A DNA stretch of 64,000 nt from AP-15 sp036500965 (GCA_036500965.1 DASYBC010000024.1:1-64000), one strand, 5' to 3'. Counted from the stretch's first letter, positions 42,178-51,988 are shown. Numbers and translations: made by a program. The notes: generated by a model from the sequence alone, not told the origin.

Positions 42178-44370
42178 CTATCCGAGCCCGCCTGATATGC
42201 GCAGCCGGGCGATCTCGTCTTCAGAGAGGCCCAGCACCTCCGTCAGCACCGTCTCGGTGTCGGCGCCGAGGCCCGGTGCGGCGCCCGACCTGCGCCCAAA
42301 GCTGGCCCGCCATGGCAACCCCGGGAGCACGCCGCCGCGATGCGCGTCCCAAAACCCGCGCTGCCGCAAGTGGTCGCTGACGACCAGGTCGGAGGCGCTG
42401 GCCAGCGCCGCCGCCGGGATTCCCGCGCACCGCAACTCGCGCGCGGTGGTCGCGGCCTCGCATGGGCGCAGCCACGCCGAGAGCGCGTCGTCGATCGCGG
42501 CGCGCCGCTCCTTGCGCTCTCGAAGGCCGAGCGCCGCCATTGGCGCCAATATCGGCAGGGTCGCGCACAAACGCCGCCATTCCTCGTCATTGGTGGCGGC
42601 GAAGCCGATCCACTCGTCGGCGCCGGCGCAGTGATAGGCGCCATGCGGGACAGCGCGCTCGGATCGATTCCCGTGGGGTTGCGGCGGGCCTTCGAGCTGC
42701 GCCGTCAGCAGCGGCTCGGCCATCGTCCACAGCAGCCCTTCGATCATCGAAAAATCGATCCGAGCCACACCGCCCGCCCATTGCCGCTGCCACAGCGCGG
42801 CGGCGACGATAAACGCCAGCATCAGCCCGCACATCGGGTCGAGCCAGGCGAAGCCGACGCGCGGCGCGGTGTCAGGATGGCGATTGAGCCCGGCGAACCC
42901 GGCATAGCATTGCAGCAAGGTGCCATAGGCGACGGCGTGCGCCTCGGGCCCCGTGCGCCCGAGCCCCGAGGCCGAGACATAGATCAGGTCGGGGTTGGTC
43001 CGGCGCAAATCCTCGGCGCCGAGGCCGAGCCGGTCCATGACGCCGGTCGCGAAGTTCTCGATCAGCACGTCGGATTTGGCGGCGAGCGCGCGGGCGACCG
43101 CGACGGCCTGCGGCTCTTTGAGATCGAGCACGACGGCGCGCTTGGCTTGGCCGAGCACCGTGTGCAGCTCGGAAACGCGGCCGGGATCGCCGCGGCCGGG
43201 CGCCTCCACCTTGATCACCTCGGCGCCCATCGCCGCCAGATAGCGGGTCGCCGTCGGGCCGGCGATGACCCAGCTGAAATCGAGGACGCGCACCCCGGTG
43301 AGCGGCATCGGGGCGCCAGCCCGGGGCAGATCCGCCGCGCGCCGGGAATTCCTGACGCTCAGCCCAAACGGCGGCCCGGGCATCTTGACCTGACGCCCGG
43401 CGATCGCGACCGGCCGGTAGAAATTGCGGTGGGCGAGCTGCGCCGAATTCAGCTGCTCGGCCGGCTCGCGCAATGGAAAGCTCGGCACATGAGCCGCCTG
43501 GGCCCGGTCGGCGATCCACTGCTTGTCGTGGTGCCGGCTCCATTCCGACATCAGCGCGTGGAGCGCGTCCCAGTTCGCGACCCGGTCGGCCTTGTTAGCA
43601 AAGCGCGGGTCGCGGCCCCACTCGGGCGAGCCGATGACCTCAAGCCAAGCCGCCCATTGCCGCTCCTCGCGCGGCGAGATCGCGACGTAACCATCACTTG
43701 CCGGCAAAATCGTCACGGTGGCGCCGTTGCCGTCGCCGACCCGCCGGCGCGGCCGGCTCTTGCCGGCGAGCCCGGCATTGGCGAGCTCGGTCATCGCCAT
43801 CGTCGCCAGCGCCTCGTGCAGCGAAACGTCGATCACCGCGCCAGGTGTAACGCCGAGTGCGGCGTGCATGCCGGCGCAGGCGGCGGCGAGCCCGCCGATA
43901 AAGGCGGACTGCTCGCCGACCGGGCGGATCGGCGCTTCGGCCAGATCATCGACCTGGCCGGTCAACAGCCGGGCGATGCCGCTGGCGAAGAACAGGGTCA
44001 GGTCGCTCGCCGGATCGTCGGCATCCGGCCCGGTCTGACCGAAGGGCGAGATCAGGACGATTGCCGCCACGGCATTAAGCCGGCGCAAGCTGTCGGCATC
44101 GCAATGGCGCGTGCGCAGATCGCGGGGCCGGCCTTCGCAGACGATCAGCCGGGCGGTTTCGAGTGCCGCGTGCGACCCCGCCGCACCGGCGGCCACGATC
44201 GTCTTGCCATGATTGAGGTATTCGGCGAGCGGCGACGACCGGTCGGGGTCGATGGCGCTGACCTCGGCGCCGACATCGGCGAAGAGCCGCCCGCACACTG
44301 CTGCGGCGAGGCCGTCGCCGATCTGCGCGACCCGAAGCCCGCCCAGCAGCGGCATTCCCGCGCTGTCCAT
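42178..44370 (-). CDS. CaiB/BaiF CoA-transferase family protein, two tandem domains
   Basis: The 730-residue protein is about twice the usual single-domain length. The first half (~1-330) starts GGLRVAQIGDGLAAAVCGRL and has GAVIDVSLHEALATM; the second (~355-730) starts LTGVRVLDFSWVIAGPTATR and has ARIDFSMIEGLLWTM. Both keep the (V/I)D(x)S(x)xE region that carries the acidic residue in class III CoA-transferases. Such enzymes move CoA between acids through aspartyl/glutamyl-CoA intermediates. It is likely co-transcribed with the monooxygenase gene upstream, 18 bases away. The substrate is unknown. Confidence 0.88.
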   Translation of the reverse strand: MDSAGMPLLGGLRVAQIGDGLAAAVCGRLFADVGAEVSAIDPDRSSPLAEYLNHGKTIVAAGAAGSHAALETARLIVCEGRPRDLRTRHCDADSLRRLNAVAAIVLISPFGQTGPDADDPASDLTLFFASGIARLLTGQVDDLAEAPIRPVGEQSAFIGGLAAACAGMHAALGVTPGAVIDVSLHEALATMAMTELANAGLAGKSRPRRRVGDGNGATVTILPASDGYVAISPREERQWAAWLEVIGSPEWGRDPRFANKADRVANWDALHALMSEWSRHHDKQWIADRAQAAHVPSFPLREPAEQLNSAQLAHRNFYRPVAIAGRQVKMPGPPFGLSVRNSRRAADLPRAGAPMPLTGVRVLDFSWVIAGPTATRYLAAMGAEVIKVEAPGRGDPGRVSELHTVLGQAKRAVVLDLKEPQAVAVARALAAKSDVLIENFATGVMDRLGLGAEDLRRTNPDLIYVSASGLGRTGPEAHAVAYGTLLQCYAGFAGLNRHPDTAPRVGFAWLDPMCGLMLAFIVAAALWQRQWAGGVARIDFSMIEGLLWTMAEPLLTAQLEGPPQPHGNRSERAVPHGAYHCAGADEWIGFAATNDEEWRRLCATLPILAPMAALGLRERKERRAAIDDALSAWLRPCEAATTARELRCAGIPAAALASASDLVVSDHLRQRGFWDAHRGGVLPGLPWRASFGRRSGAAPGLGADTETVLTEVLGLSEDEIARLRISGGLG

Positions 44371-44388
44371 CTGTAAGGCCGACCCGTT

Positions 44389-45723
44389 TCAGCCTTGGCC
44401 GACGGCGCGGTCGCGTGCGCTGGAGGCGGGAATGCGGGCGAGACCGAGATGATCGCGCAACGTCGCGCCCTGGTAGTCGTAGCGATAGAGGCCGCGGCGC
44501 TGCAATTCCGGCACAACGAGATCGACAAAATCGGCAAAGGCACCGGGGAAATAGGGCGGCAGAATGTTGAACCCGTCGGCCGCACCCTCAAGAAACCATT
44601 CCTCGAGCGTGTCGGCGATATGCTGCGCGGTGCCGCAGATTACCCAGTGACCGCGCGCCGCCGCGGTCAAATTGTAGAGGTCGCGCAAGGTCATGTTGTC
44701 GCGCCGCGCCGCTTCGAACAGCACCCGCGAAAAAGTGCGCCCGCCCTCGCTCGTGGGCGGCGGCGGCACCGGGCCGTCGAGCGGGAACCCCGAAACGTCA
44801 TAGCCGATCCGGCCCGAGACCAGCACGGCGGCGTTGGTCGGGGTCAGCCAGCTTTGCAGCACCGACAGCTTGTCCCTCGCTTCGGCGTCGCTCTCGCCGA
44901 TGATCGGCATGACCCCCGGCAGCACCGCGACCGCCTCGGGCGGGCGGCCAAACCTGGCGAGCCGGCCCTTCAGGTCGGCATAGGCGGCCTTGGCGCGATC
45001 GAGCTGCTGCACGACGGAAAAGACCACATCGGCGGTGCGTGCGGCGAGGTCGAGCCCCGAGGGCGAGCCGCCCGCCTGGATGATGACCGGGCGGCCTTGG
45101 GGGCAGCGCGCGATGTTGATCGGCCCCTGGACCTGAAAGAACCGCCCCTTGTGGTTCAGCGGCCGGACCTTCGCCGGGTCGATGTAGGCGCCGCTCGTCT
45201 TGTCGGCGAGGATCGCGTCATCGTCCCAGCAATCCCACAAGCCGTTGACGACGTCGACGAACTCATTGGCGACCTCGTAGCGCAGATCGTGCTCCATATG
45301 CTGCTTGCGGCTGAAATTCAGCGCCGCTCTCGGCTGCCCGCTGGTCACCACGTTCCAGGCGGCGCGGCCGTTGCTGATATGGTCGATCGAGGCAAAAGCG
45401 CGGGCCACATGATAGGGCTCGCCAAAGCTGGTCGAGACCGTGGCGCCAAGACCGATATGCCGGGTCGTGGCGCTGAGCGCCGAGATCAAGGTGGTCGGCT
45501 CGAACCGGCACAAAAACGACGGATGGTCGCCCGGGTCCATAACGAGCCCGTCGGAGATGAACAGGAGGTCGAATTTGCCGCGCTCGGCGATCTGGGCGAT
45601 GTCCCGCGTGACCGACAGGTCGAGGTTGCTGACCGCCGCACCCGGATAGCGCCAGCCCGCCGAATGGTTGCCGGTGCCGAGGACGAACACCCCGAGATGC
45701 ATCTGCCGCTGCGGTCGATTCAT
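44389..45723 (-). CDS. NtaA/DmoA family FMN-dependent monooxygenase (first copy)
   Basis: The 444-residue bacterial-luciferase-like protein carries MHLGVFVLGTGNHSAGWRYPGA at the N-terminus, IDHISNGRAAWNVVTSGQP, PQGRPVIIQAGGSPSGLDLA and the C-terminal DGFNILPPYFPGA, which define the nitrilotriacetate/dimethylsulfide/pristinamycin monooxygenase group. These use reduced FMN from a separate reductase to oxidise amines, sulfides or aromatic N-compounds. No flavin reductase gene is next to it. The nearby CoA-transferase suggests a catabolic unit. Confidence 0.9.
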   Translation of the reverse strand: MNRPQRQMHLGVFVLGTGNHSAGWRYPGAAVSNLDLSVTRDIAQIAERGKFDLLFISDGLVMDPGDHPSFLCRFEPTTLISALSATTRHIGLGATVSTSFGEPYHVARAFASIDHISNGRAAWNVVTSGQPRAALNFSRKQHMEHDLRYEVANEFVDVVNGLWDCWDDDAILADKTSGAYIDPAKVRPLNHKGRFFQVQGPINIARCPQGRPVIIQAGGSPSGLDLAARTADVVFSVVQQLDRAKAAYADLKGRLARFGRPPEAVAVLPGVMPIIGESDAEARDKLSVLQSWLTPTNAAVLVSGRIGYDVSGFPLDGPVPPPPTSEGGRTFSRVLFEAARRDNMTLRDLYNLTAAARGHWVICGTAQHIADTLEEWFLEGAADGFNILPPYFPGAFADFVDLVVPELQRRGLYRYDYQGATLRDHLGLARIPASSARDRAVGQG

Positions 45724-45800
45724 GTCGCTCCACTCCCCTCTTCCTCAATAATTTTAGCATCTGCCGGATACCCGTGCGGCGGAGGATTATGCCGACACGA

Positions 45801-47288
45801 TCAGGGCGGAGGGTATCTTGGTAAAAAGCCAATCGGCGGGATTCGCCCCACGCAGGACGTGTCCGGCGCCTCCTCTGGGCGATCAATGAATTCGGAGGCA
45901 ATTTCGGCGCCGCAGCGACTGAATGCCCTAACGTTGTGACCGATCAAGGGAAACTCGACAAAGCGAGCTTTCTTGCCGATCGTTTCGGCAACCCGACGGG
46001 CCAACGCCGGGCCGGCTACAGGGTCGAATTGCCCCTCAAGCACCAGAACCGGAACAGAGATATTGGCCGGAAGAAGCGGCGGGGCCCCAAGGCTGGACCA
46101 TTCGTTGCAGACTGCGTTCAGGTGCTCCCGATCATATGAGTCGGCGTTATTCGGCAACGGACTGCGAAGGTGTGGGCGATCCCGGCACTCGACGGCCGCA
46201 TACAGCGCAGGGTCCTGCTGCCGGAAATCTCTGATCACGGATGCGATGACCGGTCCGAGATCCTCGGTTTCTCGATCATGGGCCGTCGCGATAAGGCGCG
46301 GCATGCCCGGATAGTTCGGTGGATAGAAGAGGAGATTGTAGATCAGCGCCTCGAACGATGATGCGGTAAGCCGTATTTGGCCATCCGGCGGCACGGTTAC
46401 CTCCAACGGAGCCCGACGAAGGCGATCAAGCGTTTTGCGATAGGTCCTTTTCAGGTTGGGGAAGAAGGCGGAGCAGCCTCGCTGCTGCGCGCAGTAGGCG
46501 AAGAAGGCATCGAGCGCGCCTCCGGCAACCGCCGAGCGCAGCGGCATCGGGTCCGGCGGGAAAACCGAGTCGAGCACGACCGAGCGCACGTGCTGGGGAT
46601 GCGAGGCCGCCAGCGTCATGGCTACCGTCGTGCCATAGGATTCGCCGTAGACGTTCCAGCGTTCGACACCAAGCGCGTGCCGCACCCGCTCGAAATCCTC
46701 GACGGTAACGCGCGTCCCGAAATCGCCCAGATCAAAGCCGCGCCCGGTCGCTTCGTCCCGACACGCCGCAAAAACCTTGCGGCGCCGGGCAAGAGTAACG
46801 GGGGTGGCGTCCTCTGCGACCGCTATGTCAGCATCGACGAGCTTGTGATAGAGGTCGGGGCACAGTTTGGGCTCCGAACGTCCGGTCCCGCGTTGGTCCA
46901 CGAGAATGAGATCACGCCTCGGCGCATAAGGATGCTTTGCCTGGTAGCCGGCATAAACGGTAAGGGGCCCGCCGGGGCCACCGCTGATGTAGACGACCGG
47001 GTCAGGCAGCGAGGGCTGTTGCGCGCTCTTGATGACGACGACCGCAAGCTTGAACCAGCCCGCCCCAATGTTATTGTAGTTGCGCGGGACGCTTACAGTA
47101 CCGCATCGTATTCTCGCTGCACCCTCCGGCGACACATTGGACAGCTCGCACGGCCTCTGCGCAAACGCAGCGGCCGGCGCAGCTTGTCCCAAGGCGTTTT
47201 GTCGTAAGGCAATTCCGGCAAAGAGGGCCAAGAGCCCGCACTTGGCATATCGCCCCAAAGAGGTCTGCGTGCTGGGCTTCCCTGGCAT
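45801..47288 (-). CDS. Alpha/beta hydrolase, TAP-like (tripeptidyl aminopeptidase/proline iminopeptidase type)
   Basis: The 495-residue secreted protein begins with a hydrophobic leader (CGLLALFAGIALRQNALGQA) and has an S33-type fold: YISGGPGGPLTVYAG, nucleophile Ser in VYGESYGTTVAMTLA, Asp in LEGQFDPVAG and His in IGHNVRAFS. The C-terminal TAP-like segment (ISVPVLVLEG) agrees. It probably removes N-terminal residues from peptides or hydrolyses esters in the periplasm. Codon use is somewhat less G+C-biased than in the neighbours. It is divergent from the second monooxygenase. Confidence 0.85.
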   Translation of the reverse strand: MPGKPSTQTSLGRYAKCGLLALFAGIALRQNALGQAAPAAAFAQRPCELSNVSPEGAARIRCGTVSVPRNYNNIGAGWFKLAVVVIKSAQQPSLPDPVVYISGGPGGPLTVYAGYQAKHPYAPRRDLILVDQRGTGRSEPKLCPDLYHKLVDADIAVAEDATPVTLARRRKVFAACRDEATGRGFDLGDFGTRVTVEDFERVRHALGVERWNVYGESYGTTVAMTLAASHPQHVRSVVLDSVFPPDPMPLRSAVAGGALDAFFAYCAQQRGCSAFFPNLKRTYRKTLDRLRRAPLEVTVPPDGQIRLTASSFEALIYNLLFYPPNYPGMPRLIATAHDRETEDLGPVIASVIRDFRQQDPALYAAVECRDRPHLRSPLPNNADSYDREHLNAVCNEWSSLGAPPLLPANISVPVLVLEGQFDPVAGPALARRVAETIGKKARFVEFPLIGHNVRAFSRCGAEIASEFIDRPEEAPDTSCVGRIPPIGFLPRYPPP

Positions 47289-47359
47289 GGCATAACTGTG
47301 ATGCTACAGGGGTAAAGGTTCTGTCGCGGGTCGCCTCCGCGAACCTACGACCAGCCTGT

Positions 47360-47386
47360 TTGACGGGGAGAGGACTACCATATAGT
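47360..47386 (+). promoter_or_regulatory. Promoter candidate before the second monooxygenase
   Basis: TTGACG (47360-47365) and TATAGT (47381-47386) lie 15 bases apart, two bases short of the usual spacing, and 25 bases before the ATG at 47412. The match in both boxes is good (five of six each) but the spacing is weak. Confidence 0.35.
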
Positions 47387-47411
47387 CGCAAAGCTGGTCG
47401 AGGAGCACGGC

Positions 47412-48749
47412 ATGGCGGCAATGCGGCAATTGCATCTGGGTGCCTTCATGCGCCCGGTCGGCATCCACACCGCATGGTGGCGCTACCCCGGCGCCTACCC
47501 GGACGCCAACTTTAACCTCGAGCACCTGGTGCGGTTTGCGCAGACCCTGGAGCGCGGCCGGTTCGACGCCTGGTTCATGGCCGACCATCTCTCGGTCCTG
47601 AACATGCCGATGGCGGCCCTGAAGCGCAGCGCCACGGTCACCTCGTTCGACCCGTTGACCCTGCTGCCGGCGCTGGCGATGGTGACCCGGCATTTGGGGC
47701 TGATCGCCACCGCGTCCACCACCTTCGAGCCGCCTTGGCTGATCGCCCGGCGCTTCGCCTCGCTCGACCATTTGAGCGGCGGCCGAGCCGGGTGGAATTT
47801 GGTCACCACCTCGAACCCCGATTCCGCGCTCAATTTCGGGCTGACCGAGCACATGGAGCATGGCGAGCGCTATCGCCGCGCCCGCGAGTTCTTCGACGTC
47901 GTGACCGGGCTGTGGGACAGCTGGGCCGACGACGCCTTTATCCGCGACGTTGAAAACGGCATCTATTTCGACCCCGAGCGGCTGCACGTGCTCGACCACC
48001 GCGGCGAATTTTTTTCGGTGCGCGGGCCGTTGAACATCGCCCGGCCGGTCCAGGGCTGGCCGGTCATCGTCCAGGCCGGCGCGTCCGAGGCCGGGCGTCA
48101 GCTTGCCGCCGAAACCGCCGAGATGATCTTCGCCAGCGGCGGCAGCTTCGCCGACGCGCAGCGCTTTTATGCCGATGTCAAGGGCCGGATGGCGCGGCTC
48201 GGGCGCGACCCCGAGCATCTGAAGATCATGCCGGGCGCGCTGGTCGTCGTTGGCGACACCGCGGCCGAAGCCCGCGACAAACGGGGGCTGCTCGACAGCC
48301 TCGTTCATCCCGACAGCGGCCTCGCCTCGTTGTCGATAGCGCTCGGCCACGACGCCTCGGGGTTCGATCTCGACGGGCCATTGCCCGAAATCCCGGAATC
48401 GAACGCCAGCAAGAGCGGCCGCCAGCGGGTGATCGACCGCGCCCGGCGCGACAATCTCTCGGTGCGCGACTTGGCCCGGATCGCCGGCAGCTACGGCGGA
48501 TTGGCGCTGGTCGGCACGCCGGCGATGATCGCCGACCAGATGGAGGAATGGCTTTTGGGCGCCGCCTGCGACGGCTTCAACATCATGTTCCCCTATGTGC
48601 CGGGCGGGCTCGACGACTTCGTCGACCGGGTGGTGCCCGAGCTGCAGCGCCGCGGCCTCTTCCGCCGCGAATACGAGGGCCGAACCCTGCGCGAAAACCT
48701 CGGCCTGCCCCGCCCCGAAAACCGCTTTTTCGCCAAACGCGGCTTCTGA
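47412..48749 (+). CDS. NtaA/DmoA family FMN-dependent monooxygenase (second copy)
   Basis: The 445-residue protein is homologous over its whole length to the one at 44.4 kb: LHLGAFMRPVGIHTAWWRYP, LDHLSGGRAGWNLVTTSNPD, VIVQAGASEAGRQLAAE and DGFNIMFPYVPGGLDDFVD. The active-site neighbourhood differs enough that a different substrate is likely. A metallo-hydrolase gene follows in the same direction. GAGGAGC lies upstream of the ATG. Confidence 0.9.
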   Translation: MAAMRQLHLGAFMRPVGIHTAWWRYPGAYPDANFNLEHLVRFAQTLERGRFDAWFMADHLSVLNMPMAALKRSATVTSFDPLTLLPALAMVTRHLGLIATASTTFEPPWLIARRFASLDHLSGGRAGWNLVTTSNPDSALNFGLTEHMEHGERYRRAREFFDVVTGLWDSWADDAFIRDVENGIYFDPERLHVLDHRGEFFSVRGPLNIARPVQGWPVIVQAGASEAGRQLAAETAEMIFASGGSFADAQRFYADVKGRMARLGRDPEHLKIMPGALVVVGDTAAEARDKRGLLDSLVHPDSGLASLSIALGHDASGFDLDGPLPEIPESNASKSGRQRVIDRARRDNLSVRDLARIAGSYGGLALVGTPAMIADQMEEWLLGAACDGFNIMFPYVPGGLDDFVDRVVPELQRRGLFRREYEGRTLRENLGLPRPENRFFAKRGF

Positions 48750-48854
48750 CCGCGCCCCGTTTCAACCTAGTGGGTCCCGATCGAAACGCTTGATTTGTCA
48801 TCGGCGATGGCGGCGGCTACGATCGCCGGCATCCTTCTACGGCAAGGAAAGATC

Positions 48855-49733
48855 ATGATGCGCACCAGCTTTACCGTCGGCGACATGACGATCCATCGGC
48901 TGGTCGAGCAGGAGGCCGGGTTCACCCCGGCTCTCGAATTTCTGCCCGGGTTGAGCCCGCAGCTATTGGACGAGAACCGGTCGTGGCTGGAGCCGGCCGC
49001 GCTCGACCCCGCGACCGACAAGCTGGTGCTGTGCTTTCAATCCTACCTGGTCAAGACTCCGCACCACGCGATCCTGGTCGACAGCTGCATCGGCAACGAC
49101 AAGACCCGGCCGACGCGCGAGGCGTGGAACCGTAAGACCGACAACTACTTTATGCAGGCATTGGCGGCGGCGGGCGTCTCGGTCGGCGACATCGATTTCG
49201 TCATGTGCACGCATCTGCACGCCGACCATGTCGGCTGGAACACGCGGCTCGACAATGGCCGCTGGGTTCCGACATTCCCCAACGCCCGCTATCTCTTTTC
49301 GCAAAAGGAATACGATTATTGGGCGGCGGAGCACGCCCGGACCCCGATCGACGCGATCGCCGACAGCGTGCTGCCGATTGTCGAGGCCAAGCGCGCCGAT
49401 CTGGTGACGAGCGCGCATGCGCTCGACGACCACGTGCGGCTGATGCCGACGCCGGGCCACACGCCAGACCATTTCGCCGTCTGTCTCGGCCGCGGCGGCG
49501 ACGCCGCGGTGCTGACCGGCGATCTGATCCATTCGCCATTGCAGGCGCGCTATCCGGAGCTGACGATGCGGGTCGATTACGACCCGAAGCAGGCTTCGGC
49601 CACCCGCCGCGGCTTTCTCGAGCGCTACTGCGACACCCCGACCCTGTGCTGCACGATGCATTTCCCGTCGCCTTCGGTCGGCCATGTCAAACGCTGGGGC
49701 GACGGCTTCCGCCACGTGCCGGCTGAAGCCTGA
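48855..49733 (+). CDS. MBL-fold metallo-hydrolase
   Basis: The 292-residue protein has the metal motif CTHLHADHVGWN (HxHxDH), a further His in PTPGHTPDHFAV, Asp in LTGDLIHSP and a final His in CTMHFPSPSVGHV. It belongs to the quorum-quenching-lactonase/methyl-parathion-hydrolase-like branch, with broad ester or lactone substrates. The start is ATG 48855, with AAGGAAAG upstream, though a second ATG follows at once. It may finish hydrolysis of a product of the adjacent monooxygenase (inference). Confidence 0.88.
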   Translation: MMRTSFTVGDMTIHRLVEQEAGFTPALEFLPGLSPQLLDENRSWLEPAALDPATDKLVLCFQSYLVKTPHHAILVDSCIGNDKTRPTREAWNRKTDNYFMQALAAAGVSVGDIDFVMCTHLHADHVGWNTRLDNGRWVPTFPNARYLFSQKEYDYWAAEHARTPIDAIADSVLPIVEAKRADLVTSAHALDDHVRLMPTPGHTPDHFAVCLGRGGDAAVLTGDLIHSPLQARYPELTMRVDYDPKQASATRRGFLERYCDTPTLCCTMHFPSPSVGHVKRWGDGFRHVPAEA

Positions 49734-49832
49734 GCCGCCGCCGCACCGCTTGGGGCCGACAATGCCGGCCGGCCTCGGCTGACGAAAGATCACCTCGCTG
49801 AGCCTGGCGGAGACTGATCGCCGGAGAGGACG

Positions 49833-51785
49833 TTGATCGGCCTCGCCTGGGCCGCGCTCCCCACCCTTTCCATTCTAGGCTACGCCTTTGGGCTGCGGCA
49901 GCGGCTGCGGCTGCCATTGGCCTTATGCTTGCCACCGAGCATTGCCCTGGTGGTTCTGCTGCTGATGGCGGGCAGCCTTGCCGCTATTTTGTACGACGCA
50001 TGGTTGCTGACCCTCTTTGCCGGCCTGATCTTGCTGGCTTGGCGCGGCCTCCCGGCGCTCCGGCTTGGCGCCTGGCGAGATCCGGCATTTGGGTTGTTCC
50101 TGGCGGCGGCGCTCGGACTCTATCTCTATGTCAAGCCGTGCAATCTGATCCTGTGGGATGAATTCTCCAATTGGGGAGCATTTTCCAAATTCCTGCTGCA
50201 GACCGACCGCCTGCCACGAGTATTGGGCGAGGTGATCCTGATCGACTACCCTCCCGGTCTCGGCCTCTTCAGCTATTTCATCAGCCGCGGCTTTGGTTTT
50301 GACGAAGGCTTTCTGCTGTTCGCCAGCGCCCTGCTGCAGGCGGCCATGCTGCTCAGCTTTCTTGCAACCTTGCGCTGGCGCGACCTGCCCACTGGGGTCC
50401 TGCTGGCGGCCGCGCTGATCAGCATTGGCTCGGCTTTTGGCATTGAAGGCTACAGCTGGACGACGGTGACCGCGGACAACCCGCTGGCCTGCGTCACCGC
50501 CGCGGCATTGGTCATCTACCTGGCCGGCGGTCGCGAACCCGGCGCATTGACGGCCAGCGGCCTTGTCCTGGCGCTGGCATGCAGCATCAAGGATTCGGGC
50601 AATCTGATCGCTGCCGCAATGGGCGTGGCCATGCTGCTCGATCAGCTGCTCACGGCCTGGCGCGAGGAGGCGCCGGTCAACGCGAAGTGGCTGGCGCGCC
50701 GGCTTGCCGCCCTGGCGCTGCCGTCGCTGGGCGTGATCGTCGCCTGGCGCCTGCACACGGCCGAGCTTCACCAGCCCGCTGCTTTTGCAACGGGACTGGA
50801 GGTTCTGCGCCAACGCCTTGCGGCGCCGGGGTTTGCCCACTACGCCCGCTCCATTGCCGGGGACTATTGGGCGGCACTGCTCGGTGCGCGACCGATCGGC
50901 AATTTGGGGGTCGGCCTCCCGGGCTGGCTCGCAATCCTCGGGCTGCTGGCGCTCAACGCGATCGTGCTGCGGCGCCGCCACAGGCAGGTCGCCGGCGTGA
51001 TCGTGCTGAATGGCGTGCTGCTTGCCGGGTTCGCAGTCTACGCCGCGGCCCTTCTGTATTTTTATCTGTTTTCGTTTGTTCCGTACGAGGCGCGTCGGCC
51101 GGCCGGAATGGAGCGCTACCTGAGCGCCTATCTGCTGATGTGGCTTCTGGCGGCAATGGCCATGCTGATTTGGCAGGGGACGAATTGGGGTGCTCGTCTG
51201 AGCGTCGCCGGCTGGAGCGGACTTGCCCTTATTGTGGCGGGTCCGTCCTTCTGGTCCGCGGCCTCGATCGGCCCGCGCGGCGGTCCCTTTGCCGCCGGGG
51301 TCGAGCAAGCTCGCCAAATGGTGCGTTCGGCCCTCGGCGGCTCGATCGCCGAAATTCCGAGCAATGCCAGTGTTTATGTGCTGTGGAACGGAACCACTGG
51401 GCTCCCCTATTACATCACCCAGTTCGAGCTCAAGCCGCGCCGCACCAGCTATCCCCGCTTCATCTCTATGTCGAACGGCGAGCGTTTCACAGACCCTTCT
51501 CTTTGGTGCCACAGCCTCGGCCCGCCTCGCTTTGCGGGCGACGTGTGGAGCTGCGATTGGACGCTCGCAACCTTCGTCAAGGCGCTCCGAGGCTATGATT
51601 TCCTGTTCGTCGGCGCCGCGGACGCCGCGTTCGTCGCCCGCTATGGCAGCCTCTTTCCCGACGGCAGCCTCCAGTCCGGGCACACGATGTTCCGAATTCG
51701 CCGGGCGGGCGCGACGCTTGCGATGGAGCCTGTCGGCCCCGACACTGTTGCGCCGATGCGAACCATGCACGGCGCAGTCGATTAA
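49833..51785 (+). CDS. Polytopic membrane protein, GT-C glycosyltransferase-like (uncharacterised)
   Basis: The 650-residue protein starts at TTG 49833, right after GGAGAGGA. About twelve hydrophobic helices fill residues ~1-485, and the C-terminal ~165 residues form a soluble domain. The first long loop holds LILWDEFSNWGAF and IDYPPG, an acidic motif in the place where GT-C enzymes keep their catalytic Asp/Glu, which is why I suggest a lipid-sugar-using transferase. I do not recognise a named family. An SGNH hydrolase gene, convergent with it, ends about 200 bases on. Confidence 0.65.
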   Translation: MIGLAWAALPTLSILGYAFGLRQRLRLPLALCLPPSIALVVLLLMAGSLAAILYDAWLLTLFAGLILLAWRGLPALRLGAWRDPAFGLFLAAALGLYLYVKPCNLILWDEFSNWGAFSKFLLQTDRLPRVLGEVILIDYPPGLGLFSYFISRGFGFDEGFLLFASALLQAAMLLSFLATLRWRDLPTGVLLAAALISIGSAFGIEGYSWTTVTADNPLACVTAAALVIYLAGGREPGALTASGLVLALACSIKDSGNLIAAAMGVAMLLDQLLTAWREEAPVNAKWLARRLAALALPSLGVIVAWRLHTAELHQPAAFATGLEVLRQRLAAPGFAHYARSIAGDYWAALLGARPIGNLGVGLPGWLAILGLLALNAIVLRRRHRQVAGVIVLNGVLLAGFAVYAAALLYFYLFSFVPYEARRPAGMERYLSAYLLMWLLAAMAMLIWQGTNWGARLSVAGWSGLALIVAGPSFWSAASIGPRGGPFAAGVEQARQMVRSALGGSIAEIPSNASVYVLWNGTTGLPYYITQFELKPRRTSYPRFISMSNGERFTDPSLWCHSLGPPRFAGDVWSCDWTLATFVKALRGYDFLFVGAADAAFVARYGSLFPDGSLQSGHTMFRIRRAGATLAMEPVGPDTVAPMRTMHGAVD

Positions 51786-51857
51786 CCGGACGACCGGCTC
51801 ATCTATTTCCGCTTTGGCCGTGCTTGGGCCTTCGGCTACGAAGGCGGCGGCGAAATA

Positions 51858-51983
51858 TTACCATAAGGGATAGATGTTCTTGGTTTCCTCTGCCGGCTGC
51901 CGACGCCACGACCGACGCAGCCGGGTCACCGCGCCGATGCCGCAAGCGGCCAGCATCAAGCCCAAGACGATCCACAACTCCAT
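51858..51983 (-). CDS. 41-residue single-pass membrane peptide
   Basis: The frame from ATG 51983 (MELWIVLGLMLAACGIGAV, then TRLRRSWRRQ) gives one transmembrane helix and a basic cytoplasmic tail ending ETKNIYPLW. It starts 5 bases after the SGNH hydrolase stop, so it is probably translated from the same message. A Cys sits in the helix. The function is unknown; small helices of this kind often steady a larger membrane partner. Confidence 0.5.
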   Translation of the reverse strand: MELWIVLGLMLAACGIGAVTRLRRSWRRQPAEETKNIYPLW

Positions 51984-51988
51984 GGCCC

